Origin: Lingula anatina
Lineage: Eukaryota > Brachiopoda > Lingulata > Lingulida > Lingulidae
Length of the DNA: 42,722 nucleotides
Reading direction: 5' to 3'
Assembly (NCBI RefSeq): GCF_001039355.2
Contig: NW_019775596.1
Span: 188,001-230,722, forward strand
Below, one piece after another: positions 42,248 to 42,722 of this stretch (position 1 is the stretch's first letter; each line of letters opens with the position of its first letter). The translations under genes and the position numbers were made by a program. The notes below the pieces were generated by a model, which was not told the DNA's origin, did no database searches, and was given only the letters and a program-made list of their open reading frames with translations.

Positions 42248-42722
42248 CTGAAGTAGAAAAAAATAAATGAATAAAAGAAGTAAATAAAAACTGTGCATTA
42301 CAATATTATTATGACTGAAATTAAAACTGAGGCATGGAATTCTTCAAAATAATATATTACTCTTTGAAACTTTTTCTAGTACATCATGAAACGCTGGAAA
42401 GCATCAAATAATCTGAACAGAAAAACTGAGACAAATGATCTTTGGAAATGTCTATCGTATCATAAAACCGTATTAAAGTACATTGTACATGCTTTAAACC
42501 AACAGACACTTAATTTGTTAGACAGTTATGGTTCAATGTGCTAGTATACACTGGTTTTGCTAGATCCTGTTATTAGGCATATATTTTAATTCATAACAAT
42601 AATCTATATGGAATGATCTAAAGAAGTCATAATTATTTAAGTGTATACAATTACAATTTATGTAAAACTGTAGTTTAGAGAGCTTGTAAAATGTAAATGT
42701 ACACATTTTAATGCTCAATAAA
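42248..42722 (-). other. Reelin intron at right edge
   Basis: AT-rich sequence upstream of the first visible reelin exon. No exon-like reelin motif is seen on either strand, so it is part of the preceding intron. Confidence 0.6.

Overview
This is animal nuclear DNA. It is AT-rich and carries long spliced genes with GT-AG introns, many simple repeats and several short transposon-like elements. The gene families (a GRL101-type receptor carrying CUB and C-type lectin domains, a short-chain collagen C4-like protein, and reelin) fit a marine invertebrate bilaterian. A lophotrochozoan such as a brachiopod or mollusc is my best guess. That is family-based inference; the sequence does not prove it.

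Left third (1-11.4 kb, + strand): a three-exon gene encodes a 2,064-residue multidomain receptor. Domain order is signal peptide, CUB, a long CUB-like or unassigned ectodomain, two C-type lectin-like domains, LDL-receptor class A modules, leucine-rich repeats, and a rhodopsin-family seven-helix domain. The upstream 3.3 kb holds a diverged ~370-bp direct duplication and a G-run tract, but no recognised gene.

Right two thirds (13.6-42.2 kb, - strand): the 3' part of a reelin gene. I resolved 28 exons by matching phases and splice sites. They cover the B subrepeat of reelin repeat 3, repeats 4-8, and a separate last exon for the basic C-terminal region. Numbering rests on my recalled alignment to vertebrate reelin. 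The Reeler domain and first repeats lie beyond the right edge. Two pieces are missing. One sits at a single N (39773), where roughly 110 residues of repeat 4 should be. The other is the exon for the end of subrepeat A and first half of the EGF of repeat 6, in an intron that also contains an N (23605).

Nested inside that ~12.5-kb reelin intron, on the opposite strand, is a complete six-exon gene (24.8-31.3 kb). It encodes a 368-residue secreted short-collagen protein: signal peptide, coiled coil, 12 Gly-X-Y triplets in two blocks, and a cysteine-rich C4-type terminal domain.

The receptor and reelin genes are tail to tail across ~2.2 kb. All three products enter the secretory route and are extracellular or surface proteins, but nothing in the sequence shows that they act together. 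Introns carry two copies each of a MITE with 5-bp target duplications and of a TTAA-bounded element, a 201-bp TIR element, a ~186-bp satellite array, a Tc1-like transposase remnant and a probable tRNA-derived SINE. A perfect 29-bp palindrome covers one reelin splice acceptor.
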